Assembly (NCBI GenBank): GCA_016789955.1
Contig: JAEUPB010000078.1
Coordinates: 1 to 57,350, forward strand
DNA from: Rubrivivax sp.
Lineage (GTDB): Bacteria; Pseudomonadota; Gammaproteobacteria; Burkholderiales; Burkholderiaceae_C
DNA: 57,350 nt
Direction: 5' to 3'
The translations under genes were made by a program, and so were the position numbers. The notes beneath the pieces were generated by a model. The model made no database searches, was not told where the DNA came from, and was given only the letters and a program-made list of their open reading frames with translations. The first letter of the stretch is position 1. Every line of letters begins with the position of its first letter. This document shows positions 54,011 through 57,350 of this stretch, piece by piece.

Positions 54011-57000
54011 ATGGACATGAACCGGAGGCAGTTCTTCCGGGTCAGCGGTGCCGGGCTGGTAGGTTCCAGCCTGGTGGCACTCGGCTTTTCGCCCACCGCG
54101 GCGTTGGCCGAGACGCGCAGCTTCAAGCTCGCCCGGACCACGGAAACACGAAGCATCTGTCCGTACTGCTCTGTGAGCTGCGGGATGATCATGTACACGC
54201 TCGGCGACAAGTCGAAGAACGTGAAGACGACGATCATCCACGTCGAGGGCGATCCCGATCACCCGGTGAACCGCGGCACGCTGTGCCCCAAGGGCGCCGG
54301 CGTGCTCGACATGATCCAGTCGTCCAGCCGGGTGCAGTACCCGCAGGTGCGCGAGCCCGGCACCGACGGCTGGAAGCGCATCTCCTGGGACGATGCGCTG
54401 ACGCGGGTGGCCAAGCACATGAAGGCCGACCGCGACGCCAACTTCATCAAGACCAACGACAAGGGCGTGACGGTCAACCGCTGGAACACCACCGGCTTCC
54501 TGATCAGTTCCGCCTCGAGCAACGAATCGGGCTACCTCGCCGTGAAGATGGCGCGTGGCCTGGGGATGGTCGCACTCGATACGCAAGCACGTATCTGACA
54601 CGCGCCGACGGTGTCCAGTCTGGGCCCGACTTTCGGTCGCGGAGCGATGACGAACTCGTGGACGGATATTGCCAACACGGATCTCGTCCTGATCATGGGC
54701 GGCAACGCCGCCGAAGCCCACCCCTGCGGATTCAAGTGGGTGGTGGAGGCCATGCAGAAGCGCAAGGCCAAGCTGGTGGTGGTCGACCCGCGCTTCACGC
54801 GCAGCGCCGCCGTGGCGGACATGTACGCGCCCATCCGGGTGGGCACCGACATCGCCTTCCTGGGCGGCGTCATCAACTACCTGTTCGCCAACAACAAGAT
54901 CCACACCGACTACGTCAAGTTCAACACCGACGCGAGCTTCCTGCTCAAGCCGGGCTTCAAGTACGACAACGGGTTCTTCTCCGGCTACGACGAGGCCAAG
55001 CGCAGCTACGACAAGTCCAGCTGGGGCTACCAGATGGGCGAGGACGGCTACGTCAAGGTCGACGACACGATGCAGGATCCGTCGTGCGTCTTCCAGCAGC
55101 TGAAGGCCCACTACGCGCGCTACACGCCTGAGCTGGTCAGCCAGATCACCGGCACGCCGAAGGACCAGTTCCTGAAGGTGTGCGAGGCGATCGGGTCGAC
55201 GGCCGTGCCCAACCGCGTGATGACGATCCTGTACGCGCTCGGCTGGACGCAGCACAGCACCGGCAGCCAGAACATCCGCACGATGGCCATGATCCAGCTG
55301 CTGCTGGGCAACATGGGACGTGCGGGTGGCGGCGTGAACGCGCTGCGCGGGCACGCCAACGTGCAGGGCATCACCGACATGAACGCCTATTCGGAGGTGA
55401 TGTCGGGCTACCTGCTGGCACCCACCGACGCCGACGCGACGCGCGAGGGCTTCCTGAAGGCGCGCACCGGCAAGCCGCTGCGGCCGGGCCAGATGGCCTT
55501 CACCCAGAACTTCCCGAAGTGGCATACCAGCCTGATGAAGGCCTACTACGGGAACGCGGCGACGAAGGACAACGAGTTCGCCTACGACTGGTTCCCCAAG
55601 CGCGACACCGGCTACGACGTGCTCTCGATCTTCGAGCGCATGCACCAGGGCAAGGTCAACGGCTTCATCTGCCAGGGCTTCAACCCGCTGGCGGCCGTGC
55701 CGAACAAGAAGAAGCTGACGGCCGCGTTCAGCAAGCTGAAGTACCTGGTGGTCATCGATCCGCTGGAGACCGAGACCAGCGAGTTCTGGAAGAACTACGG
55801 GCCGCTCAACGACGTCGACCCGAAAGCCATCCAGACCGAGGTGATCCGGCTGCCGTCGAGCTGCTTCGCCGAGGAGACCGGCTCGTTCACCAGCAGCGGC
55901 CGCGTGATCCACTGGAAGGAGGCGGCCGTGCCTCCGCCGGGCGAGGCGCGCACCGACGGGCAGATCATCGGCGGGCTCTTCACGACGCTGCGTGCGATGT
56001 ACGCCAAGGACGGCGGGGCCCTGCCCGAGCCGATCGCGGCGCTGAGCTGGGGCTACACGAACCCGGCCAATCCGGCCCCGGCCGAGGTGCTGCGCGACAT
56101 CAACGGCCGCGCGCTGGCCGACGTGATGCCGCTGCCCGCGGCACCCGCGCCGGCCGTGGCGGGGGCCAAGCCTGCGGCTGCGCCGGCCCCGGCGACGCCG
56201 GCGGCCCCGCTGGTGAAGGCCGGCGACCAGCTGCCCGGCTTCGCGATGCTGCGCGACGACGGCAGCACCTCGTGCGGCAACTGGATCTACTGCGGCGTCT
56301 GGTCGCAGGCCGGCAACATGGCGGCGCGGCGCGATACGTCCGACCCGAGCGGCCTGGGGGTGTTCCAGAACTGGGGCTTCGCCTGGCCGGCGAACCGGCG
56401 CGTGCTCTACAACCGCGCCAACGCCGACGCGAGCGGCAAGCCCTGGGATCCGACGCGGGCGCTGATCCGCTGGAACGGCACCGCATGGTCGGGCCCCGAC
56501 GTGCCCGACATGCGGCCCAATGCTGCACCCGACGAGGGCGTGGGTTCGTTCATCATGAACCCGGAGGGCGTGGCGAGGCTGCACGCGGTGGGCATGGCCG
56601 AAGGGCCTTTCCCCGAGCACTACGAGCCGTTCGAGAGCCCGGTGGGCGTGAACCTCATGTGCCCCACCAACCCGAAGGCGGTGTCCAACCCCGCCGCGCG
56701 GGTCTACAAGGGCGACCTGGAGGCCTTCGGCAAGAAGGAGGAGTTCCCGTACGCGGCCACCACCTACCGCCTCACCGAGCACCTGCACTTCTGGACCAAG
56801 CACTCGCGCAGCAACGCGGTCGTGCAGCCGGCGCCCTTCGTCGAGATCGGCGAGGAGCTGGCCAAGGAGAAGGGCATCAAGCAGGGCGACAAGGTGCGGG
56901 TGAAGAGCAACCGCGGCGAAGTGGTTGCGGCCTGCGTCGTCACCAAGCGCATGAAGGGGCTCGACGTCAACGGCAAGAAGGTGCACCACGTGGGCATCCC

Positions 57001-57130
57001 CATCCACTGGGGATTCAAGGGCGTGACGCAGAACGGGTATCTCGCGAATGCGCTGACCCCCTACGTGGGCGACGCGAATTCGCAGACGCCAGAGTTCAAG
57101 GCGTTCCTGGTCAACATCGAGAAGGCATGA
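54011..57130 (+). CDS. fdnG: formate dehydrogenase-N alpha subunit, selenocysteine-containing
   Basis: A 1039-residue molybdenum-bis-MGD formate dehydrogenase exported by the Tat pathway (signal NRRQFFRVSGAGLVGSS). Cys50, Cys53, Cys57 and Cys92 bind the 4Fe-4S cluster, at the same positions as in E. coli FdnG. An in-frame TGA at 54596-54598 falls at residue 196, the selenocysteine position of the E. coli enzyme, inside DTQARI-Sec-HAPTVSSLG. Homology continues without a break to LVNIEKA at the end. A bacterial SECIS-like hairpin follows the TGA. Residues of about 706-735 contain an Ala/Pro-rich stretch longer than in E. coli. AAGGAG at 53995-54000 is the ribosome-binding site. Automated callers would split it at the TGA. 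Confidence 0.96.
54596..54637 (+). promoter_or_regulatory. bacterial SECIS element for UGA recoding
   Basis: The segment starts with the recoded TGA. An upper stem pairs GTGTCC (54611-54616) with GGGCCC (54622-54627) with one mismatch, and a lower stem pairs CCGA (54605-54608) with TCGG (54633-54636). The apical loop AGTCT (54617-54621) carries the GU step about 22 nt after the UGA, in the range where SelB binds. The hairpin was drawn by eye. Confidence 0.7.
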
Positions 57131-57141
57131 GGAGCTGACCC

Positions 57142-57350
57142 ATGGCATCTATGCAATCTCTCGACGTGGTGGCGCGCAGCGCCACGACCACGCCTACGCC
57201 GCAGGTGCGCACCAACGCGCCGCAGCTCGCCAAGCTCATCGACGAGTCCAAGTGCATCGGCTGCAAGGCCTGCCAGGTGGCTTGCATGAACTGGAACGAC
57301 CTGCGCGACGACGTCGGCACCAACATCGGCGTCTACGACAACCCGGTGGA
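57142..57350 (+). CDS. fdnH: formate dehydrogenase-N beta subunit (partial, cut by window edge)
   Basis: The first 69 codons of an iron-sulfur subunit. The ATG at 57142 has GAGGAG upstream. The visible sequence includes [27 protein letters not shown] and NIGVYDNP, matching the N-terminus and first 4Fe-4S motif of E. coli FdnH/FdoH. It carries electrons from the FdnG active site toward the membrane cytochrome b subunit. The rest of the gene, and presumably fdnI and fdhE, lie beyond the window. Confidence 0.93.
   Translation, partial: MASMQSLDVVARSATTTPTPQVRTNAPQLAKLIDESKCIGCKACQVACMNWNDLRDDVGTNIGVYDNPV

Noticed and set aside
54011-54598. Truncated formate dehydrogenase or pseudogene ending at the TGA at 54596
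   Set aside because: The TGA sits exactly at the selenocysteine position, and homology continues in the same frame with a SECIS-like hairpin.

Overview
This window is a piece of a high-GC, gene-dense proteobacterial chromosome. The gene content suggests Burkholderiales, probably the Rubrivivax/Leptothrix/Sphaerotilaceae side. Indicators are three Bug-type tripartite-tricarboxylate-transporter binding proteins, the strong GC bias at third codon positions, the hexarate gene arrangement and an NAD-dependent formate dehydrogenase next to a formate dehydrogenase-N. The taxonomic call is inference; no rRNA gene is present. There are 45 supported protein genes (the last one cut by the window edge), one tRNA-Pro(TGG), and no gap above 300 bp. 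No insertion sequence, prophage, integrase or CRISPR array was seen.

Region by region. 1-8.4 kb: a TPP-dependent acetolactate-synthase-like enzyme, an EamA exporter divergent from an Lrp/AsnC regulator across a perfect 9-bp dyad, a small DUF697-like protein, tRNA-Pro, a large cyclase-ATPase-TPR signalling protein, and an ABC substrate-binding protein. 8.4-16.9 kb: a UvrD-like helicase, an orphan LuxR-type response regulator, the Fe-S carrier Mrp, a PhyH-like oxygenase, ketopantoate reductase, a secreted protein with Ig-like repeats, and an FHA-EAL protein. 17.0-21.4 kb: a bacterial NHEJ module (LigD, Ku, and a MerR-HTH/TPR protein translationally coupled to Ku). 21.4-25.6 kb: a GST-like protein, a hydrolase/Bug pair divergent from a LysR regulator, and a DUF3237 protein.

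25.6-37.7 kb is a hexarate (glucarate/galactarate/talarate) catabolic cluster on the minus strand: talarate/galactarate dehydratase, Bug, glucarate dehydratase, Bug, 2-hydroxyacid dehydrogenase, tartronate-semialdehyde reductase, SMP-30 lactonase, GarD, and a tannase-like lipoprotein. A divergent LacI regulator flanks it, with two matching operators in the shared promoter. The dehydratases converge on 5-dehydro-4-deoxy-D-glucarate. The aldolase that should link them to GarR is not in this window.

37.7-42.2 kb holds the most unusual content: a hemerythrin, then a three-gene set made of a patatin phospholipase that resembles the type III effector ExoU, a CesT-like secretion chaperone, and an unrecognised Ala-rich protein. 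No secretion apparatus is visible nearby.

42.3-57.4 kb is a formate oxidation region. A histidine kinase and an NtrC-like regulator that has lost its GAFTGA loop are divergent from a soluble NAD-dependent formate dehydrogenase (fused NuoE/NuoF-like beta subunit plus a cysteine-type alpha subunit). These are followed by an 8-oxoguanine-deaminase-like hydrolase, MobA, FdhD, an isolated cheZ, and then a membrane/periplasmic formate dehydrogenase-N. The FDH-N alpha subunit has an in-frame UGA selenocysteine at residue 196, followed by the start of its Fe-S beta subunit.
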